Assembly: GCA_046756565.1 (NCBI GenBank)
Contig: JBHHWO010000031.1
Location: 1-39,120, forward strand
DNA length: 39,120 nucleotides
Direction: 5' to 3'
Origin: CALZIK01 sp046756565
Lineage (GTDB): Bacteria; Acidobacteriota; Thermoanaerobaculia; Multivoradales; JAHEKO01
Part shown: one piece after another, positions 6,762 through 14,691 of the stretch
Numbering within the stretch: position 1 is the first letter of the stretch
Layout: every line of letters begins with the position of its first letter
Notes under the pieces: generated by a model
What the model was told of the DNA's origin: nothing
What the model saw: only the letters and a program-made list of their open reading frames with translations
The model's database searches: none
Position numbers and translations under genes: made by a program

Positions 6762-7543
6762 GAACGCTCTCTCATGCTTCGCAGCTGGCTGAGAATGCCC
6801 AGGCGGGGAAGCCGACGCCAGAGTCCGTACCAGCCGGTTGCCTGGAGTTTAAACTCCAGCCGGCTACTGCCGGGCCTCACGACCGCCCGAGGCAGCGCCA
6901 TTCGGTCGGAGGGCGAGACGCCCGATATGCCATAGACGCTGACGGCTCCGAGGTAGCCTGCGTCGCGGATCGCACGCGTGGCGGCGGTGTCGAAGTGCCC
7001 GTACGGGAAGCAGAAGGTCCGGACCTGGCGCTCGAGGAGTGCCTCCAGGTCGCGCTTGGAGCCGGCCACTTCGCCGATCAGCGCGTCGGCGTCCAATTGG
7101 CTGAGATCCGCATGGGTACGACTGTGGCTGCCAATCTCGAAACCGCGCGCGGCGAGATCCCGGAGGTCTTCGGCCGACAGCAACTCCTCGATCCTCTCAC
7201 CCCGGTCCAGGTCCCAGGCGTTCTCCCCTCCGACCTGGCTCGAGACCACGAACACCGTGGCGCTCATGCCGCGGCGCTCGAGCTCGGGTACGACGTGCTC
7301 GAGGAAGCACTTGCAGCCGTCATCGAAAGTCAGGACCACTTCATTGCTCCCCGCCTCGCCTCGGTCGGCGCGCCCGAGGGCGTCGGCCAGCGAGCGCCCG
7401 GACATGCTCTTGTCCGCCAGCCAGTCGAGATGGTCGGAGAACTCGGCTCGCGAGACATAGCTGCCGCTGAACCTCGGCCGGGGCTCGAATGGCCGGGGCT
7501 CGACGTGGTGGTACATGAGGATCGGCGTCCGAAGGCGCTTCAT
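6758..7543 (-). CDS. NodB-family polysaccharide deacetylase
   Basis: A 261-residue carbohydrate esterase family 4 (NodB) domain protein. The opening TPILMYHHVE (residues 6-15) is typical of the exopolysaccharide-associated subgroup. VLTFDDGC holds the catalytic base and metal Asp, GSHSRTHADLS holds the two metal-binding His residues, and FCFPYGHFD is the third motif. It should remove N-acetyl groups from an amino-sugar polymer or intermediate. The frame is open far upstream (to 7762), but homology starts at the ATG at 7543, which overlaps the glycosyltransferase stop as ATGA. No signal peptide is apparent, so it either acts on a cytoplasmic, lipid-linked substrate or is exported in another way. 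The position inside an acetyltransferase/GT/flippase operon supports a decorating role. Confidence 0.87.
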   Translation of the reverse strand: MKRLRTPILMYHHVEPRPFEPRPRFSGSYVSRAEFSDHLDWLADKSMSGRSLADALGRADRGEAGSNEVVLTFDDGCKCFLEHVVPELERRGMSATVFVVSSQVGGENAWDLDRGERIEELLSAEDLRDLAARGFEIGSHSRTHADLSQLDADALIGEVAGSKRDLEALLERQVRTFCFPYGHFDTAATRAIRDAGYLGAVSVYGISGVSPSDRMALPRAVVRPGSSRLEFKLQATGWYGLWRRLPRLGILSQLRSMRERS

Positions 7544-8634
7544 GCGGCCAGCTCCTTGAACAGCGCGGCGTAGGCATCGGCCGTGCGGGCGAACGGAAAC
7601 TGCTCGGCACGATCGCGAGGCCGGTTCCCCCAGGCTTCCGTCGTCGCGATTTCCAGAGCCTCGGTGTAGGCCACCACGTCTCCTTGGGGAAAGAACACGC
7701 CACCCTCGCCGATGACCTCGCGTCTGACCGCGTCGTCCGGGGCAACGCATGGCGTGTTGCACGCCAAGGCTTCGACATACACCAGGCCGAACGCTTCGCT
7801 TCGCGAGGGCAGAGTAAAGCAGTCGGCGGTCGCGTACCAGCCCGGGAGCTCGGACCGGTCTACCTGTCTGCGCAGGTAGCGTTCAGCACCCAGGCGCGCG
7901 ACGCCGAGCCGATCGAGTCGCGCGGCGTTCGGACCCTCGCCCAGAACCACCAGGCTTCCTCGATCCAGGCCGGCAACGGCCTCGAGCGCCTGCTCGACCT
8001 GCTTGTGGCCGTCCACATGGCCGACGCAGAGACAGATCGGACGCTCGAGCTCGATCGAGGCCTGCGAGGCCTCGGGATGGAAGAAGTCGAGGTCGATGCC
8101 ATGCGGGATTACTTCGATTGTTGCCCGAGGCGCCAGCACTTCGAGGTCTTCAGCAAAGCTACGGGTAAAGACGACCGTGCGGTCAGGCCGGTTGCGGGCG
8201 AACGCGCCCTCCCATTTGGGGCTCAGGCCGTGCGCGATGTCGACGAAGGCCGCTCCTCGAAATCGCCGAACCAGGCGGGCGATCCAGCCCCCGACCAGAC
8301 CACCCTCCATGATCACGACGTCATATCGGCCCCGGTAGAGTCTCCGCGCCGCGGACAAGGAAGCGGTAGCCCACTCGACGTTGATCGGATCCAGGAACGC
8401 GGTGTCGAGGATCTTCCGACCCAGTCGGGTTGCCGAGTACGGCGCTGTCAGCCACTTTCTGTCGCGTGCGACCGCACCGATCCGCTCGTGGGGTACGTCG
8501 ACCGGCCCGCGGCAAAACAGGGTCGGCTCGACGCCGCGGGACGGGAGCGCCCGGCACAGATCCAGAACGAACGCCTCCGCCCCCCGCGTCACCACCCCGG
8601 CGCCGGACATCACGAACGCTGCCTTGATCGTCAC
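7540..8634 (-). CDS. GT4-like glycosyltransferase group 1
   Basis: A 364-residue GT-B fold glycosyltransferase. The N-terminal domain starts with IKAAFVMSGAGVVTRGAEAF, the group 1 pattern in which the acceptor loop contains GAE. The C-terminal nucleotide-binding domain opens with ICLCVGHVDGHKQVEQAL (about residues 195-212) and carries the family signature FTLPSRSEAFGLVYVEALAC (about 275-294), with the EX7E pair represented by the Glu residues of SEAFGLVYVEA. The start is the GTG at 8634, overlapping the flippase stop as GTGA; a longer open frame reaching 9009 merely antisenses the flippase. It should transfer a sugar from a nucleotide donor to the growing lipid-linked repeat unit at the inner membrane. 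Confidence 0.87.
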   Translation of the reverse strand: MTIKAAFVMSGAGVVTRGAEAFVLDLCRALPSRGVEPTLFCRGPVDVPHERIGAVARDRKWLTAPYSATRLGRKILDTAFLDPINVEWATASLSAARRLYRGRYDVVIMEGGLVGGWIARLVRRFRGAAFVDIAHGLSPKWEGAFARNRPDRTVVFTRSFAEDLEVLAPRATIEVIPHGIDLDFFHPEASQASIELERPICLCVGHVDGHKQVEQALEAVAGLDRGSLVVLGEGPNAARLDRLGVARLGAERYLRRQVDRSELPGWYATADCFTLPSRSEAFGLVYVEALACNTPCVAPDDAVRREVIGEGGVFFPQGDVVAYTEALEIATTEAWGNRPRDRAEQFPFARTADAYAALFKELAA

Positions 8635-10091
8635 GATGAGCTCGATTCGGGAATGTCCGGAGCAGAGCCTGAAGAAGACGTCGGGGCCGGCGGTGGTCCC
8701 CCGAAGAACCGTTTGAACGGATCCGCGAACCTCCGCAGGTAGATTAGCCCGATCACCGCGAGCAGCGCCACGCAGGCGACGAATCGCGGCCAGCCGGCGG
8801 CGGGAAATATCGCGGCGAGGCCCAGAAAGAGTGGTAGCGGGAGAAGGTATACGAAAGCGAGGTCTTTGAGCAGGCGGGGGAACTCGGGACCGCAGATCTG
8901 CCATACCCGCCAGGCCATCAGGATGTTGCCGAGCAGAAGGTAGTGAGCCCAGGCCATGCCTTCGGTGCCGTAGCGGCCGCTCAGAAGCCAGCCGAAGCCC
9001 ACCAGGCACGTGAAGTTGATGATCGCGACGATAAGCCAGACGCGGTCCTGTCGGCGCACCTTGAGAAGCTCACCGCCGAGGCGAGTGAACGGATCGATCA
9101 AGGTGGCAAAGCACACGATCTTGATCAGTGCCACCGCGTCGACCCAGTTGGGCCCGAGCAGGATCTCGAGGATGACGATCTCGGTGTTGAAGAACAGGAA
9201 ATAGACCGCCATGACCTCGATCGAGAGGATGGCGACGGTACCGAGCCGGTAAGCGGCGACGAACCGCTTGTGATCGGTCCGGTAGGCGACCAGGGCGGGG
9301 TAGAGGGCTCGAATCAGGGCGGGCACGAAGAGAATCTGCGCTCGCATTGCCCACAGCAGGGCTTTCTCGTATTGACCGACCATCGCGGTCGAGTCCCGGA
9401 TCTCGACGATGTAACGGCCGACGAACGGCATCGCATTCGACACCAGGGCGATGAGGAACAGGAGCATGCTTTTTCGCAGAAGCTGCGGAATCGCCCGCCA
9501 GTCGAACTCCAGATGAATCGACGTCCAGGCGCGGATCCAGAGAATGACGACGAAGCAGAGCATCGCGATCAGCTCGCCGACCACGAAGCTCCAGACGCCG
9601 GCGCCGCTCACAGCCAGAGCGATCGAGATCGCTGCCAGTACCGCGCCGCGCAGCAGCTCCGGAACCACCAGTCGCGTCACCCTCAGCTCGCGCTCGAAGA
9701 AAACCCGGGGGACGATCGCGAACGCCTCGATCAGCACGAAGAACGCCAGTACCCTGAGAACCCCGGGCAGCTCCGGGTCCAGGCCGCCGAAGTAGCCCGC
9801 AAAGGCGATCAGGCCGGCGGTGACGAGCGTGCCCGACAGGATCTCCCAGAGCAGTACGCTGCCGTAGGGCTGGCGCTCGTGGCGCACCAGTTCGTATTGA
9901 AGTCCGAGATCGCGGACGAAACCGGCCAGAACCACAGTCGACCAGGCGAGCGCGAACAGACCGTGATGCTCGGGAATGATCAGGCGAGCCAGTGCCAGAT
10001 CGGTGGCCAATCGCAGCGCCATCCGGCCGAGTTGACTTCCGTAGGAGGCGACCGTCGAGTACAGGAACCTCCGCTCGGTGGTCTGGCTCAA
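8631..10091 (-). CDS. Wzx-type polysaccharide flippase
   Basis: A 486-residue integral membrane protein of the MATE/MVF-related polysaccharide transporter family. About 12-14 hydrophobic segments are spread over residues 10-460, beginning with the typical STVASYGSQLGRMALRLATDLALARLI block and an early FALAWSTVVLAGFVRDLGLQ segment. The tail is cytoplasmic, Pro/Ser-rich and low in complexity (last 25 residues). It should flip undecaprenyl-linked repeat units across the inner membrane. The start is TTG at 10091, overlapping the upstream GT2 stop as TTGA; it fits the chain of four-base overlaps throughout this operon. No Wzy polymerase was recognised in the operon, but the large membrane proteins encoded from 11084 could be considered. 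Confidence 0.85.
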   Translation of the reverse strand: MSQTTERRFLYSTVASYGSQLGRMALRLATDLALARLIIPEHHGLFALAWSTVVLAGFVRDLGLQYELVRHERQPYGSVLLWEILSGTLVTAGLIAFAGYFGGLDPELPGVLRVLAFFVLIEAFAIVPRVFFERELRVTRLVVPELLRGAVLAAISIALAVSGAGVWSFVVGELIAMLCFVVILWIRAWTSIHLEFDWRAIPQLLRKSMLLFLIALVSNAMPFVGRYIVEIRDSTAMVGQYEKALLWAMRAQILFVPALIRALYPALVAYRTDHKRFVAAYRLGTVAILSIEVMAVYFLFFNTEIVILEILLGPNWVDAVALIKIVCFATLIDPFTRLGGELLKVRRQDRVWLIVAIINFTCLVGFGWLLSGRYGTEGMAWAHYLLLGNILMAWRVWQICGPEFPRLLKDLAFVYLLPLPLFLGLAAIFPAAGWPRFVACVALLAVIGLIYLRRFADPFKRFFGGPPPAPTSSSGSAPDIPESSSS

Positions 10092-10963
10092 AGGGCGCTG
10101 GTCCAGTGTTCGGCGACGGTGCGGTACCAGATCTTCCGAAACAGCGCCACTCTAGGGAGCACGCCCACTGCCGGGCGCAGGCTCCGGTGATTCAGGAAGA
10201 TCGATATCGCCGAAACCCAGGCCTTCATGGGCGCGAATAGACGCAGTCGAGCCGCGCTCTTCCAGGTGAAGCCGCGATCGAAAACGCCCGGATGCTTTCG
10301 CCGGAATTCGTTGAAGTGGCGACCGTACCACGCGGCGTGGTCGACCAGATCCTTTCTGCTGGCGCGAATCGGCGCATGGGTGACGCAGGCACGGGGCTCG
10401 AATGCGCAATCGATCCCTGCGTCGAGAGCCCGAAAGAACCAATCGTGGTCCTCGCTGGTGACCATGGTCTCGTCGAAGCCTCCCAGGCGTTCCCAGGCGG
10501 TTCTGCGGACCCCCAGATTCAGACTGCCGAGGGCATGGCGGGTCGCGCGCTCAGCAGCGCGATCCTGCAGCAGCCCGTGAAACGACGCGATGTTGTCGGC
10601 GACCGCCCAGCGGTTGCCGTCGAGATCGAAATCGACGCTGCCCCCTACGATCTCGGAATCGTCCAGCGCGTTCGCCAGGTGAAGCGCCCAGTCGGGATGC
10701 GGTGTGCAGTCGGCGTCGGTGAATAGAATCAGTTCTCCCGAGCTGTGCTCGACACCGAGGTTGCGGGCGGCGCCTGGAGACAGCCGAGTCTCGCTCTCTA
10801 CGAGGCGGACCCCCTCCAGGGCCGGCACGACTCCCTGAGCGTCACGGCCCACGACGATGATCTCGTACCGGCCCGGCTGAACGCCGGCTTCGAGGGCGGC
10901 GACGGTCTCGCCGGCGAGCGGACAGTCGAGGTTGGGCACGACGATGCTCAGCTTCGTGGCCAT
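10088..10963 (-). CDS. GT2 family glycosyltransferase, first gene of the polysaccharide operon
   Basis: A 291-residue GT-A fold enzyme. LSIVVPNLDCP (residues 5-15) opens the nucleotide-binding domain, LSPGAARNLGVEHSSGELILFTDADC near residues 61-86 includes the DxD motif (DAD), and MVTSEDHDWFFRALDAG near residue 165 includes the ED catalytic-base motif. The C-terminal part has a hydrophobic segment near residue 248 and basic residues, suiting peripheral membrane attachment. It should add a sugar to a lipid-linked or surface glycan. The ATG at 10963 has GATAAT six bases upstream (10975-10970), so the operon transcript may be leaderless. Downstream genes are coupled by four-base overlaps. Confidence 0.85.
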   Translation of the reverse strand: MATKLSIVVPNLDCPLAGETVAALEAGVQPGRYEIIVVGRDAQGVVPALEGVRLVESETRLSPGAARNLGVEHSSGELILFTDADCTPHPDWALHLANALDDSEIVGGSVDFDLDGNRWAVADNIASFHGLLQDRAAERATRHALGSLNLGVRRTAWERLGGFDETMVTSEDHDWFFRALDAGIDCAFEPRACVTHAPIRASRKDLVDHAAWYGRHFNEFRRKHPGVFDRGFTWKSAARLRLFAPMKAWVSAISIFLNHRSLRPAVGVLPRVALFRKIWYRTVAEHWTSAL

Positions 10964-10969
10964 CCGCCT

Positions 10970-10975
10970 ATTATC
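10970..10975 (-). promoter_or_regulatory. -10 element GATAAT of the polysaccharide operon
   Basis: On the minus strand GATAAT is followed by AGGCGG and then the ATG at 10963, so a transcript would start at the start codon. No convincing -35 is visible at 16-18 bp. AGGCGG directly against the ATG is too close to work as a normal ribosome site. Confidence 0.4.
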
Positions 10976-10996
10976 TGGGATGGCGCAGGCGACGGA

Positions 10997-11002
10997 TATA
11001 CT
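10997..11002 (+). promoter_or_regulatory. -10 element TATACT for the divergent membrane-protein operon
   Basis: TATACT lies back to back with the GATAAT of the minus-strand operon. Transcription would start near 11009 and leave a leader of about 75 nt. No clear -35 is seen. Confidence 0.35.
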
Positions 11003-11006
11003 TCGA

Positions 11007-11024
11007 AGGGCCGAATCCGGCCCT
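11007..11024 (+). other. Perfect 7-bp hairpin at the 5' end of the predicted leader
   Basis: AGGGCCG (11007-11013) pairs with CGGCCCT (11018-11024) across the loop AATC. It coincides with the expected transcription start from TATACT. Read on the other strand it begins TGTAGGGCCGG, reminiscent of the TGTAGCGGCCG repeat family. Confidence 0.45.
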
Positions 11025-11083
11025 ACACGAGAACTCCGTCATTCGGTCACCGCCGCCGGTTCCGCCCACATCTCACCTCGTAG

Positions 11084-12889
11084 ATGAAAAACACCACTGC
11101 TCTGGTCCTGGGTTGCCTGAGCCTGCTGCTGCTGCTCTATCCGCTGGCGGCGCCGACCCGTGGTCTGCCGGTCACTCTCAAGGCGGACGAGCCCGCCTAC
11201 TACCTGGCTGCACTCAGCCTGGTCCGGGACGGCGACCTCGTCTGCGGGACGGAAGACACCCGGCGCCTGTTCGACGCCTTTCCGCATCTGCCGGTGGAGA
11301 ACCTGATCCTCATGTCGGTGGATGGCTGGAACACCGTGTATTTCGGCAAGCCGATCATCTACCCGGTTCTGGCCTCTCCCTTCGCTGCGTTCTTCGAGGC
11401 CCGCGGCATGGTGTTCTTCAACATGATTCTGTTTGTCGCGATGATCTGGATGGGCTTCTTCTACCTTCGCGGTCTGGCTCCCGAGGCTCTGGCGGCTTTC
11501 TTTTCGGTCTCCTTCTTCATGGTCTCCCTGGCCTTCGTCTACGTGTTCTGGATGCATCCGGAGGTGCTGGGCATGTTCTCGATCATGGCCTGCCTGTACT
11601 TCGCCTGGACGAGAGACAGCCCGGATTCTCCGTCCGTGCTGGCGAGGGTATTCGCGGAGCCCTCGCGGGCCGCCTGGTCCGGGGCGGCGCTCTCCCTTGC
11701 CGTCTACAACAAGCCGATGCTGGCCGCAATCGGTGTGCCCGCGCTCTATCTGGTGTTCCGCCGGCGCGGGCTCAAAGGCGCGAGTGTCTGGCTGGTCGCC
11801 GCCGGATTGGCCCTCGGCGGCCAAGCACTGGTGTCTCAGACACTTACCGATACGCCGACGCCCTATCTCGGCACCTCGCGCGCCGGCTTCAAGATCGACG
11901 ATCCGGAGCGGCTCGAAGAGATGCTCAGGCCCTTTCAACAGCCGGTCGTGACCGGAGAGAACCACAGCTCTTACGGCTGGTTGGCTCGCGTACCGGAGCT
12001 GTTCCCGAGGATGCTGGTCGAGAACGTCGGCTACTTTCTCGTTGGCCGCCACACCGGGCTCTTCGTGTACCTGCCGTTCGCGTTGGTGTGCCTGCTCCTG
12101 TTTCTTTTTCACGATCGGCGCGATCCGAGCCGCTGGCTGGTGATCGGCGCATTGGCGGGTGTGGCGCTGTTCTTCATGATCTGGATGCACTACAACTGGC
12201 ACGGCGGCGCCGGCTTCGTGGGCAATCGCTACTTCGTCAACTTGTATCCGGCCTTTCTGTTTCTGGTTCCGGCTCTGAGGCCGCCGGCGATCACGGCTCT
12301 CGGCTTCGCAGGCGGAGGCCTGTTCCTCGCGCCTCTGCTGTTCGCGCCCTTCGGCGTTTCGGTACCTGATCCGACTCTCCAGTGGCACGTGAGAGGCGCT
12401 GCATTCGGCTGGCTGCCGCAGGAGCTCTCGATCTCGGCCGAGGTCCCCGGATACGTGAACCTGAACACGCGCGGCCTGAACATCCGCGGCCGGCGCGACC
12501 AGTTCCGGATCTCAGACCGGGGATCAAGCGCATTCTGGCTGCGGGGAGCCTCGCGGGCCGAAGTCTGGATCTCCAGCGCGCGAGAGATCGAAGAGATCGC
12601 ACTGGAAGTGAATTCTCCAGCTGAGAACCGGATCGCGATTGCCATGGGAGGCTCGAAGGAGACCTTGTCCTTTTCCGCGTCCGATGCGCCCTCCCAGCGG
12701 GTGAGCTTCGCTCCTGCGAAGGCGAGCAAAGTCCGCTCTCAGTGGGGTAGGCGGCTCTACGCGTATCGGTTGGTCATCGAAACCGAGACCGGACGCAACC
12801 GGCGGCGGCCTGACGGAGAGGTCGTCGAGCCGCAGTTCTATGTGGGGGCCGAAATCGCGGTGCGGCGCGTCAAGCGTGCCGGCGCCTAG
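11084..12889 (+). CDS. Multi-pass membrane protein, GT-C-like, paralogue 1
   Basis: A 601-residue protein with about ten to twelve hydrophobic segments up to residue 430, then a C-terminal soluble domain of about 170 residues that looks beta-rich. The first loop carries LKADEPAYYLAALSLVRDGDL (residues 31-51), where an acidic residue after the first membrane segment is in the position typical of GT-C glycosyltransferases. Later landmarks are YFGKPIIYPVLASPF near residue 87 and GFVGNRYFVNLYPAFLFLVP near residue 377. All of these recur in the next gene, so the two are paralogues. A plausible job is transfer of a sugar from a polyprenyl carrier on the periplasmic side, or polymerisation; neither is proven. 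The polysaccharide operon diverges from it. I do not recognise a named family. Confidence 0.65.
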   Translation: MKNTTALVLGCLSLLLLLYPLAAPTRGLPVTLKADEPAYYLAALSLVRDGDLVCGTEDTRRLFDAFPHLPVENLILMSVDGWNTVYFGKPIIYPVLASPFAAFFEARGMVFFNMILFVAMIWMGFFYLRGLAPEALAAFFSVSFFMVSLAFVYVFWMHPEVLGMFSIMACLYFAWTRDSPDSPSVLARVFAEPSRAAWSGAALSLAVYNKPMLAAIGVPALYLVFRRRGLKGASVWLVAAGLALGGQALVSQTLTDTPTPYLGTSRAGFKIDDPERLEEMLRPFQQPVVTGENHSSYGWLARVPELFPRMLVENVGYFLVGRHTGLFVYLPFALVCLLLFLFHDRRDPSRWLVIGALAGVALFFMIWMHYNWHGGAGFVGNRYFVNLYPAFLFLVPALRPPAITALGFAGGGLFLAPLLFAPFGVSVPDPTLQWHVRGAAFGWLPQELSISAEVPGYVNLNTRGLNIRGRRDQFRISDRGSSAFWLRGASRAEVWISSAREIEEIALEVNSPAENRIAIAMGGSKETLSFSASDAPSQRVSFAPAKASKVRSQWGRRLYAYRLVIETETGRNRRRPDGEVVEPQFYVGAEIAVRRVKRAGA

Positions 12890-12915
12890 GCGCGCACCCG
12901 AACGGCCAAGGGAAC

Positions 12916-14691
12916 ATGGGGAATCGATCGATCGGCTTCGGCGGACCCGGCCGCCGCTGGTCGATTCTCTTGGCGGCGTTCCTGGTGCTGCTCGGAGTCC
13001 GCACTGCGTTTCTGGATCGGGAGGACTGGCCGGGATTCATCGGCGACGAGGCGACCTATCTTCTCGCTGCGGAAAGCCTCGCGTGGGACCTCGATTTCTA
13101 CTACGAGCGCGCCGACTACGATCGGTTCGTCGAGCACTGGGGCGAGCGCCCGGAGATGCTGCTGTTTCTCCAGAGTGACGACCATGGCCGGACCTTGGCC
13201 TATGGCAAGCCTCTGTTCTTCCCGTTGGCGGCCGCGCCGCTGACACGGATCTGGCCGACCCATGGCGCCCTGTTGACCAACCTCTTGTTTCTGGCCGTGG
13301 CCGCAGCTCTCGTGGCGCGAGCGCTCGAGCGTCATCTGGGCGCGCTGGCGCCGCTCTGGGTGGCGGTGTTTCTGTTCGCTTCCGTCGCTTTCGCCTACTC
13401 GGTCTGGGCTCACGCCGATTCGTTCCTGATGTCGCTTACCGCGAGCGCCTTGAGCCTTGCCTTGCTCGACCGGCGGGCCGACGCCGATCGCGGGAGCAAG
13501 CGGGGCCGCAAGCAGCAGGCACTGTGGCTGGCGATCGGTATGCTGTTCGCGATCGTCGCCTTCAGCCGGCCCTTCTACGCCACCCTCGCTCTTCCTCTGC
13601 TCGCGCTGCTGCCGACGGGCAAGCGTGCTCGCCTCGGCATCGCTTTCGGCGCGGGGGCCCTGCTGATCGTAGGCGCCGCCGCGGCTGTGCACTGGCAGCT
13701 CGCCGGCGCGGTGACCAGCTACACCGGTGAGCGAGGTGGGTTTTATGCGAGGGTGGGGCTTCCCGAGGTCGATTTTCCCGGAGAGAGCTGGGACGAGGCG
13801 ATTCACAGGACGGGGAACTTTGCCTGGTACCAGGCGCGCGAACCGCTCGAGCAGGAGACGCGTCTGGGCCTGTGGAGCTGGAACTCGCTGTACCTCGTCG
13901 CCGGCGAGCACGTCGGGCTGGTGCCGTACTTCTTGCCGATCGTTCTCGCGCTGTGCTGTCTACGGATGGATCGAGTCCGACTGGCTCTGCTTCTGGCGGT
14001 TGTGCTGGCGGTCGCCGCGTTCTTCTTCTATCGGCCCTTCAATTTCTACGGTGGCGGAGCGGCGATCGGCAATCGCTACTTTCTGCCTCTGTATCCCGCC
14101 GTCTGGTTCCTGGTCGCCCGCCGGCCGCGCGATTCGATTCTGGCTTGGGGGCCCCTGGTCGTGGCACTGGCTGCCGCCCCATTCCTCTGGCCCCTCTGGG
14201 CCGGTTTGGGAAGCTATCCGCTCTCGAGCGAGCAGAGTTACCGCTTCGTGTCCCCCGCGGCTCGTGCGCTTCTGCCGTACGAAACGACGCAAAGCCATCT
14301 GAAGCCGGGCGGGCAGGAAGACGTGCTCCACCGCAACTTCTGGATTCGTGTGCTGAGTCCGGGAGCCCGGGTGGACGCGGAGCGCATCTGGGTGCGTTCG
14401 AACGAGTGGGCGGAGCTCTTGCTGGCGTTCAATGGGCCCCGCGAGACGCTCGCCCTGGTGGGCCCGGAGAGCGGCCGCGCGACCCTCGAGCTCGCGACCG
14501 GCAAGATACTCGACAGCGAGCCGGGCGAGGGGATCACGACCTATCGGCTCCGCCTGCCCGACGAGCGAGCCCGGCACCCGATGTGGTGGACCTGGGAGTC
14601 CCTCAGCCTGTACCGGCTGCGTTTCAGGCTCGCCGGCGCGCCGCCTGACGAAGTCATCGGTCTCTACCTCGAGGGCGGTCAGCCGCGATGA
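12916..14691 (+). CDS. Multi-pass membrane protein, GT-C-like, paralogue 2
   Basis: A 591-residue membrane protein with the same plan as the preceding gene. Its first loop reads GFIGDEATYLLAAESLAWDLDF, and the matching later blocks are AYGKPLFFPLAAAPL, EHVGLVPYFLPIVL and AAIGNRYFLPLYPAVWFLV. About ten to twelve hydrophobic segments occupy residues 15-440, and a C-terminal soluble domain of about 140 residues follows, containing WIRVLSPGARV and a Trp-rich end. The ATG is preceded by AAGGGA. The 26-base gap to the paralogue and the ATGA overlap with the next gene indicate one operon. Like its neighbour it may be a lipid-linked sugar transferase of GT-C topology; the key acidic pair DE in the first loop is shared. 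The exact function is unknown. Confidence 0.65.
   Translation: MGNRSIGFGGPGRRWSILLAAFLVLLGVRTAFLDREDWPGFIGDEATYLLAAESLAWDLDFYYERADYDRFVEHWGERPEMLLFLQSDDHGRTLAYGKPLFFPLAAAPLTRIWPTHGALLTNLLFLAVAAALVARALERHLGALAPLWVAVFLFASVAFAYSVWAHADSFLMSLTASALSLALLDRRADADRGSKRGRKQQALWLAIGMLFAIVAFSRPFYATLALPLLALLPTGKRARLGIAFGAGALLIVGAAAAVHWQLAGAVTSYTGERGGFYARVGLPEVDFPGESWDEAIHRTGNFAWYQAREPLEQETRLGLWSWNSLYLVAGEHVGLVPYFLPIVLALCCLRMDRVRLALLLAVVLAVAAFFFYRPFNFYGGGAAIGNRYFLPLYPAVWFLVARRPRDSILAWGPLVVALAAAPFLWPLWAGLGSYPLSSEQSYRFVSPAARALLPYETTQSHLKPGGQEDVLHRNFWIRVLSPGARVDAERIWVRSNEWAELLLAFNGPRETLALVGPESGRATLELATGKILDSEPGEGITTYRLRLPDERARHPMWWTWESLSLYRLRFRLAGAPPDEVIGLYLEGGQPR

Noticed and set aside
5976..6935. Plus-strand open frame of 319 codons over the repeats, the acetyltransferase gene and part of the deacetylase gene
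   Set aside because: It starts in the repeat and is antisense to well-supported operon genes. It has no recognisable domain.
7544..7762. N-terminal extension of the deacetylase to 7762
   Set aside because: It would overlap the GT4 gene by over 200 bases and adds Arg-rich residues without similarity. The ATG at 7543 fits the four-base overlap pattern.
8635..9009. N-terminal extension of the GT4 gene to 9009
   Set aside because: It overlaps the flippase gene in another frame. The family pattern begins right at the GTG at 8634.
11039..12388. Minus-strand open frame of 449 codons opposite the first membrane protein
   Set aside because: High-GC antisense shadow rich in Gln, Arg and His, with no motif. 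The plus-strand protein has consistent membrane helices and a paralogue.
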